A stretch of 64,000 nt of DNA, from NCBI RefSeq assembly GCF_001439785.1, contig NZ_JYLI01000013.1:124001-188000 (forward strand), given 5' to 3'. Each line of letters begins with the position of its first letter. Position 1 is the stretch's first letter. A program made the translations under genes and the position numbers. Below are positions 43,563 to 52,511 of this stretch, piece after piece. The notes under the pieces are model-generated. The model did no database searches and was not told the origin of the DNA. It worked only from the letters and a program-made list of their open reading frames with translations. The DNA comes from Pseudomonas poae. Lineage in GTDB: Bacteria; Pseudomonadota; Gammaproteobacteria; Pseudomonadales; Pseudomonadaceae.

Positions 43563-44273
43563 ATGACCCAAGCCTTGATCGAACTGTCTGACCTGGGCTT
43601 CAACTGGCCCGGTCACCCGCAGTTGCTGGACATTCCCGCGTTCCGTCTGGAACGCGGCGAAACCCTGTTTCTCAAAGGCCCCAGCGGCAGTGGCAAGACC
43701 ACCCTACTGGGGCTGCTGGGCGGTGTGCACAAGCCCAGCCGGGGCAGCATTCGCCTGCTCGGCCAGGAACTCACCGAACTCTCGGCCGGCGCCCGCGACC
43801 GCTTTCGCGTTGATCACACCGGCTACATATTCCAGCAATTCAACCTGCTGCCGTTTTTGTCGGTGCGCGAAAACGTCGAACTGCCCTGCCACTTTTCCAA
43901 CGTGCGCGCGCAGCGGGCCAGGCAGCGCCACGGCAGTGTGGACAAAGCCGCCGCCGCCCTGCTCGCGCACCTGGGCCTCAAGGATAAAGACCTGCTGGAA
44001 CGCCGCGCCGACGCGCTGTCCATCGGCCAGCAGCAACGGGTGGCCGCCGCCCGGGCGCTGATCGGCCAGCCGGAGCTGGTGATCGCCGACGAACCCACCT
44101 CGGCCCTGGACTACGACGCCCGCGAGGCTTTCCTTCAGCTGTTGTTCGCCGAATGCCGCGACGCCGGCGCCAGCCTGCTGTTCGTCAGCCACGACCAGAG
44201 CCTGGCAGCGCTGTTCGACCGCAACCTGTCGCTGGCCGAACTCAATCGCGCCGCCACGCCCGCAGAGGTTTGA
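43563..44273 (+). CDS. ABC transporter ATP-binding protein (MacB/LolD type)
   Basis: 236 residues. Walker A GPSGSGKTT, Q-loop FQQFNLLPF, signature LSIGQQQRV and Walker B LVIADEPTSAL are all intact. It pairs with the permease that starts 1 nt after its stop. It is of the PA4064 type and belongs to the zinc-starvation cluster. These are MacB/LolCDE-like mechanotransmission ABC systems rather than classical importers, so the transported entity is uncertain. Confidence 0.92.
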   Translation: MTQALIELSDLGFNWPGHPQLLDIPAFRLERGETLFLKGPSGSGKTTLLGLLGGVHKPSRGSIRLLGQELTELSAGARDRFRVDHTGYIFQQFNLLPFLSVRENVELPCHFSNVRAQRARQRHGSVDKAAAALLAHLGLKDKDLLERRADALSIGQQQRVAAARALIGQPELVIADEPTSALDYDAREAFLQLLFAECRDAGASLLFVSHDQSLAALFDRNLSLAELNRAATPAEV

Positions 44274-44274
44274 G

Positions 44275-45540
44275 ATGTATCTGTTCCGTCTAGCCATGGC
44301 CAGCCTGGCTAACCGCCGCTTCACCGCGACGCTCACCGCCTTCGCCATCGCGCTTTCCGTGTGCCTGCTGCTGGCCGTGGAGCGCGTGCGGGTCGAGGCG
44401 CGCAACAGCTTCGCCAGCACCATCAGTGGCACCGACCTGATCGTCGGCGCCCGCTCGGGTTCGGTGAACCTGTTGCTGTATTCGGTGTTTCGCATCGGCA
44501 ACGCCACCAACAACATCCGCTGGGACAGCTTCGAGCACTTCGCCGCCAGCCCGCAGGTGAAATGGGCGATCCCGATTTCCCTCGGCGACTCCCATCGTGG
44601 CTACCGCGTGATGGGCACCAACCAGTCCTATTTCGAGCACTACCAGTACGGGCGCAAGCAAAACCTCGAACTGGCCAGCGGCCGCGCCTTCGCCACTGAC
44701 CCTTTCGAAGTGGTGCTGGGCGCTGAAGTGGCTGACGCACTGCATTACAAGCTGGGCGACAAACTGGTGCTGGCCCACGGCGTGGCAGTGGTCAGCCTGG
44801 TCAAGCACGACGACAAACCGTTCACCGTAGTCGGCATTCTCAAGCGCACCGCCACGCCCGTCGACCGCACGCTGCACATCAGCCTGGGCGGCATGGAAGC
44901 GATCCACATCGACTGGCACAACGGCGTGCCGGCCCAGGGCAAAGGCCGCATCAGCGCCGATCAGGCGCGCAATATGGACCTCACCCCGCAGGCGATCACC
45001 GCGTTCATGCTGGGCCTGAACAACAAGATTTCCACTTTCGCCCTGCAGCGGGAAATCAACGAGTTCCGTGGCGAGCCGATGCTGGCGATCCTGCCCGGCG
45101 TGGCGCTGCAAGAGCTGTGGAGCATGATGGGCACCGCCGAGAAGGCGCTGTTCGTGATCTCGCTGTTCGTGGTGCTGACCGGTTTGATCGGCATGCTCAC
45201 GGCGATTCTCACCAGTCTCAACGAGCGCCGCCGCGAAATGGCAATTCTGCGTTCGGTGGGAGCACGACCGTGGCATATCGCAAGCCTGCTGATTTTCGAA
45301 GCGTTCGCCCTGGCGCTCGCCGGCGTGGTGGCCGGCGTAGGCTTGTTGTACGTGTGCATCGCCGCATCGCGCGGTTATTTGCAGGCCAACTATGGCCTGG
45401 ATCTGCCGATGTCATGGCCAAGCGAATATGAATGGACACTGCTGGCGGGTATTCTCGCCGCAGCGTTGTTGATGGGCAGCGTGCCGGCCTGGCGCGCCTA
45501 CCGACAATCCTTGGCCGATGGTCTGTCCATACGGCTGTAG
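44275..45540 (+). CDS. ABC transporter permease (MacB/FtsX type)
   Basis: 421 residues: an N-terminal membrane helix (about 18-35), a large periplasmic domain (about 40-280) and three C-terminal helices with the FtsX-like core (LFVISLFVVLTGLIGMLTAI...ERRREMAILRSVGARPWH). The PA4065 counterpart is zinc responsive. It forms a complex with the preceding ATPase, possibly with the DUF2796 and DUF3299 proteins in the periplasm. Confidence 0.92.
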   Translation: MYLFRLAMASLANRRFTATLTAFAIALSVCLLLAVERVRVEARNSFASTISGTDLIVGARSGSVNLLLYSVFRIGNATNNIRWDSFEHFAASPQVKWAIPISLGDSHRGYRVMGTNQSYFEHYQYGRKQNLELASGRAFATDPFEVVLGAEVADALHYKLGDKLVLAHGVAVVSLVKHDDKPFTVVGILKRTATPVDRTLHISLGGMEAIHIDWHNGVPAQGKGRISADQARNMDLTPQAITAFMLGLNNKISTFALQREINEFRGEPMLAILPGVALQELWSMMGTAEKALFVISLFVVLTGLIGMLTAILTSLNERRREMAILRSVGARPWHIASLLIFEAFALALAGVVAGVGLLYVCIAASRGYLQANYGLDLPMSWPSEYEWTLLAGILAAALLMGSVPAWRAYRQSLADGLSIRL

Positions 45541-45544
45541 AACC

Positions 45545-45612
45545 GCAGCTGCAAGTTTCAAGCGTTAAGCTGCAAGCGAGTCGGCTTTTACGTGTAGCTT
45601 GCGGCTAGTAGC
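45545..45612. repeat. AGCTTGCAGC-type repeat between the permease and DUF3299 genes
   Basis: AAGCTGCAAGC (about 45567) and GTAGCTTGCGGCTAG (about 45595) are imperfect inverted copies of the CTGCAAGCT repeat that is common in Pseudomonas. It lies inside the zinc-linked cluster. Confidence 0.6.
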
Positions 45613-45631
45613 TATTCACTGAGGAGTCTCC

Positions 45632-46153
45632 ATGCGTCGTGCCCTGTTTGCGTTCCTGCTGCTGATAATCGTGCCCGCCTGGGCGCAAGATCAGCCCAGG
45701 GATCTGTCCTGGCAGGAGATGATCCCGCCGGACGCGCCGCCGGAAATCCCCAATATGAAACCGCTGCACGACCTGTCGAACATGGCCGATGCCCTGTCCG
45801 TCGAGGCCGCGCCCGCCGCCAAACAGGACCTGCCCAACGCGCCGGTAGTGCAGAGCCTGGACGGCAAGCACATTCGCCTGCCGGGCTATATCGTGCCGCT
45901 GGAAGTCAGCGAAGAAGGCCGCACCACCGAGTTCTTGCTGGTGCCGTATTTCGGCGCGTGCATCCACGTGCCGCCGCCGCCGTCGAACCAGATCGTGCAT
46001 GTGAAAAGCGAAGTCGGCGTGAAGCTCGATGAGCTGTACCAGCCGTACTGGATCGAGGGCGCGATGCAGGTCAAGCCATCGTCCAGTGAGTTGGCCGATG
46101 CCGGTTACCAGATGGATGCCGAGAAAATCTACATGTACGAACTGCAGGAATAA
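45632..46153 (+). CDS. DUF3299 periplasmic protein
   Basis: 173 residues with a signal peptide (LFAFLLLIIVPAWAQD) and the DUF3299 core (HIRLPGYIVPLEVSEEG...FLLVPYFGACIHVPPPPSNQ, with a conserved Cys-Ile-His). It is the PA4066 counterpart, last gene of the zinc-starvation cluster. The Cys/His pair could bind metal. Function unknown. Confidence 0.88.
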   Translation: MRRALFAFLLLIIVPAWAQDQPRDLSWQEMIPPDAPPEIPNMKPLHDLSNMADALSVEAAPAAKQDLPNAPVVQSLDGKHIRLPGYIVPLEVSEEGRTTEFLLVPYFGACIHVPPPPSNQIVHVKSEVGVKLDELYQPYWIEGAMQVKPSSSELADAGYQMDAEKIYMYELQE

Positions 46154-46160
46154 CCTTTCA

Positions 46161-46202
46161 TTGAGCTGAGTCAAAAGATCGAGCGGTACGATCTTTACCA
46201 TT
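46161..46202 (+). promoter_or_regulatory. Putative ANR-controlled promoter of oprG
   Basis: TTGAGCTGAGTCAA (46161-46174) keeps the TTGA-N6-TCAA core of the ANR/FNR site. TACCAT at 46197-46202 fits a -10 at the right distance for activation from about -41.5. An 8-bp inverted repeat (AAAGATCG/CGATCTTT, 46174-46196) lies between them and may end the previous operon. OprG is anaerobically induced through ANR in P. aeruginosa. Confidence 0.5.
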
Positions 46203-46237
46203 GGACGTACACCTTTTAACGTCCTTTTGGAGCTCCC

Positions 46238-46936
46238 ATGAACAAGTCTCTGCTCGGCGCGTCGCTCTTCGCGCTGGCCCTCGCCGCCCCGCTCGCCCAG
46301 GCTCACCAAGCGGGCGACATCCTGATTCGCGCCGGTGCGATCACCGTGAATCCGAAGGCCGACAGCAGCAGCGTCAAGGTGGATCAAGGCCCCTTGGCCG
46401 GCGCCAACCTGGGCGGCAAGGCGACCATGAGCAGCGATACCCAGTTGGGTCTGAACTTCGCCTACATGCTCACCGATCACGTCGGCCTTGAACTGCTGGC
46501 CGCCACGCCATTCGAGCATGACGTAAAAATCAAGAACACCGCCCTCGGCGCCGCCAATGGCAAGCTCGGTACCCTCAAGCACCTGCCGCCGACCCTGAGC
46601 GTGGTGTATTACCCGCTGGACAATCAGTCCGCGTTCCAACCCTATGTCGGCGCGGGCATCAACTACACCTGGATCTACGATGAGCATGTCGGCAGCCGTG
46701 CCTCCAACGCCGGCTTCAGCAACTTCAAGGCGGAAAACTCGTGGGGCTGGTCCGCGCAGATCGGCGCCGATTACATGATCAACGACAAGTGGATGATCAA
46801 CGCCCAGGCGCGCTACATCGACATCAGCACCAAAGCGACAGTGGATAACAACGCGCTGGGCCAGGGCACCCGGGCCAAGGTCAATGTGGATGTCGACCCG
46901 ATGGTGTATATGGTGGGGATTGGTTACAAGTTCTAA
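46238..46936 (+). CDS. oprG: Outer-membrane protein OprG (OmpW family)
   Basis: 232 residues with a signal peptide ending QAHQAGDI. An eight-stranded OmpW barrel follows, with DHVGLELLAATPFEHDVK, the LGTLKHLPPTLSVVYYP loop, and a C-terminal Phe (MVGIGYKF). It mediates uptake of small hydrophobic molecules or amino acids in known cases. Good GGAG site 8 nt upstream. The order matches PA4067. Confidence 0.94.
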   Translation: MNKSLLGASLFALALAAPLAQAHQAGDILIRAGAITVNPKADSSSVKVDQGPLAGANLGGKATMSSDTQLGLNFAYMLTDHVGLELLAATPFEHDVKIKNTALGAANGKLGTLKHLPPTLSVVYYPLDNQSAFQPYVGAGINYTWIYDEHVGSRASNAGFSNFKAENSWGWSAQIGADYMINDKWMINAQARYIDISTKATVDNNALGQGTRAKVNVDVDPMVYMVGIGYKF

Positions 46937-46960
46937 GGCCGCTCTGACCGACTCTACACA

Positions 46961-47071
46961 CCAATGTGGGAGCTGGCTTGCCTGCGATAGCAGCAACTCG
47001 GTGCATCAGTGATACCGAGGTGGTGCTATCGCAGGCAAGCCAGCTCCCACAGAGGTCTGCTCCCACATTGG
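46961..47071. repeat. REP doublet plus third arm after oprG
   Basis: CCAATGTGGGAGCTGGCTTG (46961) and CAAGCCAGCTCCCACAG (47037) form a long inverted pair, and a further CTCCCACATTGG lies at 47060-47071. It fills the gap between convergent oprG and the epimerase-like gene. Confidence 0.88.
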
Positions 47072-47084
47072 GTTGGTTTGTGTG

Positions 47085-47969
47085 TCAGGTATGGCGGTAG
47101 AACCGGTCCAGCAACGCCGGCAATCCCGCCCGCCATGCCCGGGGCTTGATGCCGAAGGTGTGGAGGATTTTCTTGCAGGCCAGCACCGCGTGCTGCGGTT
47201 CGTCCGCCGCATCTGGCCGGGCCGCGTGGGCCTGGGCGGTGGGGGACTCGATGGCCAGCGCACGAAAGCTGCGCGCCTCGCTGAGGATCGCCTGGCCCAG
47301 CGCCAGCGGCGTGGTCGCCTCGTGGCCGGCGTAGTGGTAGGTGCCCCACAAGGGCGCTGCGCAATCGAGTTGCTTGAGCACCGAAATGATCACCCGCGCG
47401 GCATCGTCCACCGGCGTCGGGTTGCCGCGTCGATCATCGGCCATCGGTATTTCACCTGGTTGTTCGGCCTGGGCCAGAAAGCGCCCGAGGGTGCCATCGG
47501 CGCTGTCATCCAGCAGCCAGCCAAAACGCAGCAGCACATGTTGCGGGCAGGTGGCGCGCACGCTTTGCTCGATGCGCCACAGCGCCTGGCCGCGCAGGCC
47601 CAGCGGCACCGGATCGTCCTTTTCACTGTAGGCAGTGGCGCGCGAGCCATCGAATACGCGGTAGCTGGACGGTTGCAGCAAGGTGATGCTGTGGTGCTGA
47701 CACAGTTCGGCCAGGCGCTCGATGGCGTATTCCTGAGCCGCCAGACGGGTTTCGCTGACGGCTTCAGCCTGGAACCAGTCGAAATAGTAGGCGAGGTTGA
47801 TCAGTGCATCGGGACGGGTGTCGTCGAGCAATTGGGTGAGGCTCGCGGCATCCCAGCCGTCTTGGGGCGGTTTGGGGGAGAGGAACCCGATGTCTTCCTC
47901 TGCACCGAGGCGAATCAGCGCCTGCCCGAGGGCATTCCCGCCGCCCAGTAACATAAGGCGCATTCGCAT
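47085..47969 (-). CDS. NAD-dependent epimerase/RmlD-like sugar nucleotide-binding protein
   Basis: 294 residues from ATG 47969; two further in-frame ATG follow within five codons (47963, 47954). An N-terminal Rossmann start MLLGGGNALGQALI is degenerate relative to GxxGxxG. The RmlD-like body contains LINLAYYFDWFQAE, YRVFDG and NPTPVDDAARVI. A Tyr-x3-Lys catalytic pair is not evident, so enzymatic activity is uncertain. It may be a non-catalytic binding protein. The synteny with PA4021-PA4067 ends before this gene. Confidence 0.8.
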   Translation of the reverse strand: MRMRLMLLGGGNALGQALIRLGAEEDIGFLSPKPPQDGWDAASLTQLLDDTRPDALINLAYYFDWFQAEAVSETRLAAQEYAIERLAELCQHHSITLLQPSSYRVFDGSRATAYSEKDDPVPLGLRGQALWRIEQSVRATCPQHVLLRFGWLLDDSADGTLGRFLAQAEQPGEIPMADDRRGNPTPVDDAARVIISVLKQLDCAAPLWGTYHYAGHEATTPLALGQAILSEARSFRALAIESPTAQAHAARPDAADEPQHAVLACKKILHTFGIKPRAWRAGLPALLDRFYRHT

Positions 47970-48136
47970 AGATTGAGCAGGCCCGGTCTGTTTGGAACGA
48001 TGGTTAGTGTCGGCAGACGTGTATGCCATACCGTGGGGTGTAGCCGGAATCGTTGCATTTTGCGGGTTTGTAGCGCAACCGTCACGGATAAAGTAAGCGT
48101 TTGCAACTTGTTGGAGCCGGTGGCATCAATCATTGC

Positions 48137-51100
48137 ATGAACCTTCCTGAATCAACGGACAGGGCATTGGACGGTTTTCACCCCGCCGTCAGCGCCTGGT
48201 TTCGCAGCACCTTCCCCGCGGTGACCGGCGCCCAGGCCCTGGCATGGCCGCTGATCCGCCAGCGTCGCTCGACGCTGATCGCCGCACCGACCGGCTCGGG
48301 CAAGACCCTCACGGCCTTCCTCGCGGTGCTCGACGACCTGGTCCAACAGGGCCTGGCCTACGGCGGCAACCTGCCGGACGCGACGCAGGTGGTGTACGTG
48401 TCGCCGCTCAAGGCGCTGTCCAACGACATCCAGATCAACCTGCAAAACCCGCTGGCCGGGATCAGCGCGCAGTTGCAGAGCCAGGGTCTGGCGCCGCTGG
48501 AGATCCGCACCGCCGTGCGCACCGGCGACACCCCGCAAAAGGACCGCGCGCTGATGCGCAAACGCGCGCCGCATATCCTGGTGACCACCCCCGAATCGCT
48601 GTACGTGCTGCTCGGCTCGGACTCCGGCAGGCAGATGCTCGCCAGCACGCGCACAGTCATCGTCGACGAGATCCACGCCATCGCCGCCGGCAAGCGCGGC
48701 AGCCACCTGGCGCTGAGCCTGGAGCGCCTGCAAGGCGTGTGCGCCGAGCCGCTGACGCGCATTGGTTTGTCGGCCACGCAAAAGCCCATCGAAGCGGTGT
48801 CGCGGTTTCTGGTGGGTACCGCGCGCGAGTGCGCGATCGTCGATATCGGCCACGCCCGCCCACGCGACCTGGGTATCGAAGTGCCGCCGGTGCCGCTCTC
48901 GGCGGTCATGGCCAATGACGTCTGGGAGCTGGTTTACGACCGCCTCGCGGCACTGGCTCGCGAACACCGCACCACGCTGATTTTCGTCAACACCCGGCGC
49001 TTGGCCGAACGTCTGGCCCGTCACCTGAGCGAGCGCCTGGGCAAGGCCGCTGTGGCCGCGCACCACGGCAGCCTCGCCAAGGAACTGCGCCTGGACGCCG
49101 AGCAACGGCTCAAGGCCGGCGCGCTGCAAGTGCTGATCGCCACCGCGTCGCTGGAGCTGGGGATCGATATTGGCGAGGTGGACCTGGTGTGCCAGATCGG
49201 CTCGCCCGGTTCCATCAACGGTTTTTTGCAAAGAGTTGGACGCTCCGGCCATCAGGTCGGCGGCACGCCCAAGGGGCGCCTGTTCGCGACCACCCGCGAC
49301 GACCTGATTGAATGCGCCGCCCTGCTCGACTGCGTGCGCCGTGGCGAGCTGGACACCTTGCACATCCCGGTCGCGCCGCTGGACGTGCTGGCCCAGCAGA
49401 TCATCGCCGAAGTCAGCGCCCGCGAATGGCCGGAGCAGGACTTGCTGGCACTGATCCACCGCGCCACGCCCTACGCCGCGCTGGATGAACGCCACTACCA
49501 GGCGCTGCTGCAGATGCTCGCCGAGGGCTACAACGGGCGCCAGGGCATCCGCAGCGCCTACCTGCACCGCGACGCCCTGACCCGCACCCTGCGCGGCCGC
49601 CGGGGCGCCAGGCTGACCGCCGTGACCAGCGGCGGCACCATCCCCGACAACGCCGACTACAGCGTTTTGCTCGAACCCCAGAGCCTGAACATCGGCAGCG
49701 TCAACGAAGACTTTGCGGTGGAAAGCATCGCCGGGGACATCTTCCAGCTGGGCAATACCTCCTACCGCATCCTGCGGGTCGAAGCCGGCAAGGTGCGCGT
49801 CGAGGATGCCCATGGCCAGCCGCCGACCATTCCGTTCTGGCTCGGCGAAATGCCCGGGCGCAGCAACGAGCTGTCCGCCGCCGTGGCGCGCTTGCAAGGC
49901 GAGTTGGACCGCCTGCTCGGCGCCAGCCCCGGCGACCTGCAACCGGCGCAGGACTGGCTCACCGGCACCCTGGGCCTGAACCGCGCCAGCGCCGAGCAGA
50001 TCCTCGATTACCTGGCCCGCGCGCGTCTGGCCCTGAGCGCATTGCCGTCCCGCGACACGCTGATCATGGAGCGGTTTTTCGATGCCTCCGGCGGCACCCA
50101 GTTGATCATCCACACGCCGTTCGGCAGCCGCCTGAATCGCGCCTGGGGCCTGGCGTTGCGCAAGCGCTTTTGCCGCACGTTCAATTTCGAGCTGCAAGCG
50201 GCGGCCAGTGAAAACGCGATTGTGCTGTCGCTGTCCACCAGCCACAGCTTTGAACTCGATGAGGTGTGGCGTTACCTCAACAGCCACAGCGCCGAACATA
50301 TCCTGATCCAGGCGGTGCTGGACGCGCCGTTGTTCGGCGTGCGCTGGCGCTGGAATGCCGGGGTGGCGCTGGCCCTGCCGCGTTTCACCGGCGGGCGCAA
50401 GGTGGCGCCGCAGATCCAGCGCATGAAAAGCGAAGACCTGATCGCCAGCGTGTTTCCCGACCAGATCGCCTGCCTGGAAAACCTTGCCGGCGAACGCGAA
50501 GTGCCTGAACACCCGCTGGTGGAACAGACCCTCGACGACTGCCTGCACGAAGCCATGGACAGCGACGCCTGGCTGGCCCTGCTGCGGCGCATGGAACGCG
50601 GCGAGGTGCGCCTGATCAGCCGCGACCTGCCGGCGCCCTCGCCCATGGCGGCGGAAATTCTCAGCGCGCGGCCCTACACCTTTCTCGACGATGCGCCACT
50701 GGAAGAACGCCGCACCCAGGCCGTGCTCAACCGGCGCTGGAGCGACCCGCAAAGCACCGACGACCTCGGCGCCCTGGACGCCGAGGCGATTGCCGGCGTG
50801 CGCGAGGAAGCCTGGCCTACGCCCCATGGCCCGGATGAAATGCACGAAGCGCTGATGAGCCTGGCGTGCATCGCCGCAAGCGAAGTCACGCCGCCATGGG
50901 CGCAGTGGCTGCAGGCGCTGGCCAAGGCCGGGCGCGCGTATCTGTTGCCCAACGGGCTGTGGGTAGCCGTGGAACGGCTGAGCTGCTGGCAGGCGATTTA
51001 TCCCCACGACCTGCCGTTATTGCCCGGCTTCGATGAGCCCTGGACCTTCGAGGACGCGGTGCTCGAAGTGCTGCGCGCGCGCCTCGGTGGTTTTGGCCCG

Positions 51101-52384
51101 TTGAGCGTGAGCGAGATTGCCGCCCCCCTTGGGCTGCCGGTGGCCGCCGTGACCCAGGCGCTGGCACGGCTGGAACAGGAAGGCTACGTGTTGCGTGGGC
51201 ATTTCAGCCCGGGCGCCAGCGCAGAGCAATGGTGCGAACGGCACCTGCTGGCGCGTATTCATCGCTACACGGTCAAGCGCCTGCGCCGCGAAATCGAGCC
51301 GGTGGCGCTGCAGGATTTCATGCGCTTTCTGTTCGACTGGCAGCACCTGTCCGACGCCACCCGTGGCCAGGGCAGCGCGGTGCTGCCGCAGATCATCGGC
51401 CAGTTCGAAGGCTTTGCTGCCGCCACCTCGGCCTGGGACAATGACCTGCTCAGCGCGCGCATCAAGGGCTATTCCTCCACCTGGCTCGATGAGCTGTGCC
51501 GCAGCGGCAAGCTGGTGTGGATGCGCCTGAGCGACAAGGCCGGCGCCATGGCACTGCGCAGCACCCCGGTGGTGCTGTTGCCGCGCAGTCAGGTGGGGTT
51601 GTGGAGCGGGCTGACTGAACCCGTCGACAGCACCGCGCTGTCGCCCAAGGCACAGAAAGTCCACCTGGCCCTGCGTGAACACGGCGCGCTGTTTTTTGAT
51701 GAGCTGGTGCACGAAGCCCATCTGCTGCGCAGCGAGCTGGAAACTGCGTTGCAGGAACTGGTGGGCGCGGGCCTGGTGAACGCCGATAGTTTTGCCGGGC
51801 TGCGCGCCCTGACCACGCCGGCCAGCAAGCGGCAGGCGCGCAGCAGCCGGCGCGGGCGCGGTGCGTTTATCGGCGGCATGGACGATGCCGGCCGCTGGGC
51901 ATTGATCCGCCGCCCGCCCGGCGCTGCCGGTCCGCATTCGGCAGAGACGGTAGAACATGTGGCGATGACCCTGCTGCGCCGCTACGGCGTGGTGTTCTGG
52001 CGTCTGCTTGAGCGCGAGGCGGACTGGTTGCCGAGCTGGCGCGAGTTGCTGCGCACCTTTCATCGCCTGGAAGCACGCGGGGAGATTCGCGGCGGGCGAT
52101 TTGTGAGCGGCTTGGCCGGGGAGCAGTTTGCCTTGCCCGAGGCGATTCCCCTGCTGCGCGAGGTACGGCGGCGCGCGCACGATGGGAGTCTGGTGGCGGT
52201 GTGTGGGGCGGATCCGCTGAACCTGGTGGGCACACTGTTACCGGGGAGCAAAGTGCCGGCGGTGAGTGGCAATCGGATTGTGTATCGCGATGGGCTGCCT
52301 GCGGCGGTTAGGGTCGGCGGCAAGCAGCAGGTGCTGGTTGAGGTGGATCAGCGGGCGGTGCAGGAGAAGTTGATCCTGCGGTGA
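48137..52384 (+). CDS. lhr: ATP-dependent helicase Lhr
   Basis: 1415 residues from ATG 48137. It is a superfamily 2 helicase with Walker A APTGSGKTLTAFLA (about 51-64), DEIH box TVIVDEIHAIAAGKRGSHL, motif III LSATQKP and motif VI QRVGRSGHQ. The Lhr winged-helix and core domains follow, then a long C-terminal extension with a further winged-helix-like part. Full-length Lhr proteins unwind RNA:DNA hybrids and act in DNA repair. Single transcription unit. Strong GC3 bias creates a long false antisense frame. Confidence 0.95.
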   Translation: MNLPESTDRALDGFHPAVSAWFRSTFPAVTGAQALAWPLIRQRRSTLIAAPTGSGKTLTAFLAVLDDLVQQGLAYGGNLPDATQVVYVSPLKALSNDIQINLQNPLAGISAQLQSQGLAPLEIRTAVRTGDTPQKDRALMRKRAPHILVTTPESLYVLLGSDSGRQMLASTRTVIVDEIHAIAAGKRGSHLALSLERLQGVCAEPLTRIGLSATQKPIEAVSRFLVGTARECAIVDIGHARPRDLGIEVPPVPLSAVMANDVWELVYDRLAALAREHRTTLIFVNTRRLAERLARHLSERLGKAAVAAHHGSLAKELRLDAEQRLKAGALQVLIATASLELGIDIGEVDLVCQIGSPGSINGFLQRVGRSGHQVGGTPKGRLFATTRDDLIECAALLDCVRRGELDTLHIPVAPLDVLAQQIIAEVSAREWPEQDLLALIHRATPYAALDERHYQALLQMLAEGYNGRQGIRSAYLHRDALTRTLRGRRGARLTAVTSGGTIPDNADYSVLLEPQSLNIGSVNEDFAVESIAGDIFQLGNTSYRILRVEAGKVRVEDAHGQPPTIPFWLGEMPGRSNELSAAVARLQGELDRLLGASPGDLQPAQDWLTGTLGLNRASAEQILDYLARARLALSALPSRDTLIMERFFDASGGTQLIIHTPFGSRLNRAWGLALRKRFCRTFNFELQAAASENAIVLSLSTSHSFELDEVWRYLNSHSAEHILIQAVLDAPLFGVRWRWNAGVALALPRFTGGRKVAPQIQRMKSEDLIASVFPDQIACLENLAGEREVPEHPLVEQTLDDCLHEAMDSDAWLALLRRMERGEVRLISRDLPAPSPMAAEILSARPYTFLDDAPLEERRTQAVLNRRWSDPQSTDDLGALDAEAIAGVREEAWPTPHGPDEMHEALMSLACIAASEVTPPWAQWLQALAKAGRAYLLPNGLWVAVERLSCWQAIYPHDLPLLPGFDEPWTFEDAVLEVLRARLGGFGPLSVSEIAAPLGLPVAAVTQALARLEQEGYVLRGHFSPGASAEQWCERHLLARIHRYTVKRLRREIEPVALQDFMRFLFDWQHLSDATRGQGSAVLPQIIGQFEGFAAATSAWDNDLLSARIKGYSSTWLDELCRSGKLVWMRLSDKAGAMALRSTPVVLLPRSQVGLWSGLTEPVDSTALSPKAQKVHLALREHGALFFDELVHEAHLLRSELETALQELVGAGLVNADSFAGLRALTTPASKRQARSSRRGRGAFIGGMDDAGRWALIRRPPGAAGPHSAETVEHVAMTLLRRYGVVFWRLLEREADWLPSWRELLRTFHRLEARGEIRGGRFVSGLAGEQFALPEAIPLLREVRRRAHDGSLVAVCGADPLNLVGTLLPGSKVPAVSGNRIVYRDGLPAAVRVGGKQQVLVEVDQRAVQEKLILR

Positions 52385-52394
52385 AGTTGAGGGC

Positions 52395-52490
52395 CTCATC
52401 GCAGGCAAGCCAGCTCCCACACTGGACTGGGTTCACATAGTTCGATAGGTGAACCGATCCAATGTGGGAGCGGGCTTGCCCGCGAAGAGT
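52395..52490. repeat. REP doublet between lhr and the MscS gene
   Basis: ATCGCAGGCAAGCCAGCTCC (52398) faces AATGTGGGAGCGGGCTTGCC (52460). It separates convergent genes. Confidence 0.85.
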
Positions 52491-52511
52491 CCAGCACAGG
52501 CGATATAAACT

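Noticed and set aside
46961..47071. CRISPR-like repeats among the GTGGGAG motifs
   Set aside because: They are inverted REP doublets scattered between genes, without regular spacers or cas genes.
48152..51007. 951-codon open frame antisense to lhr
   Set aside because: Same cause: strong codon bias of lhr. No domain or start signal.
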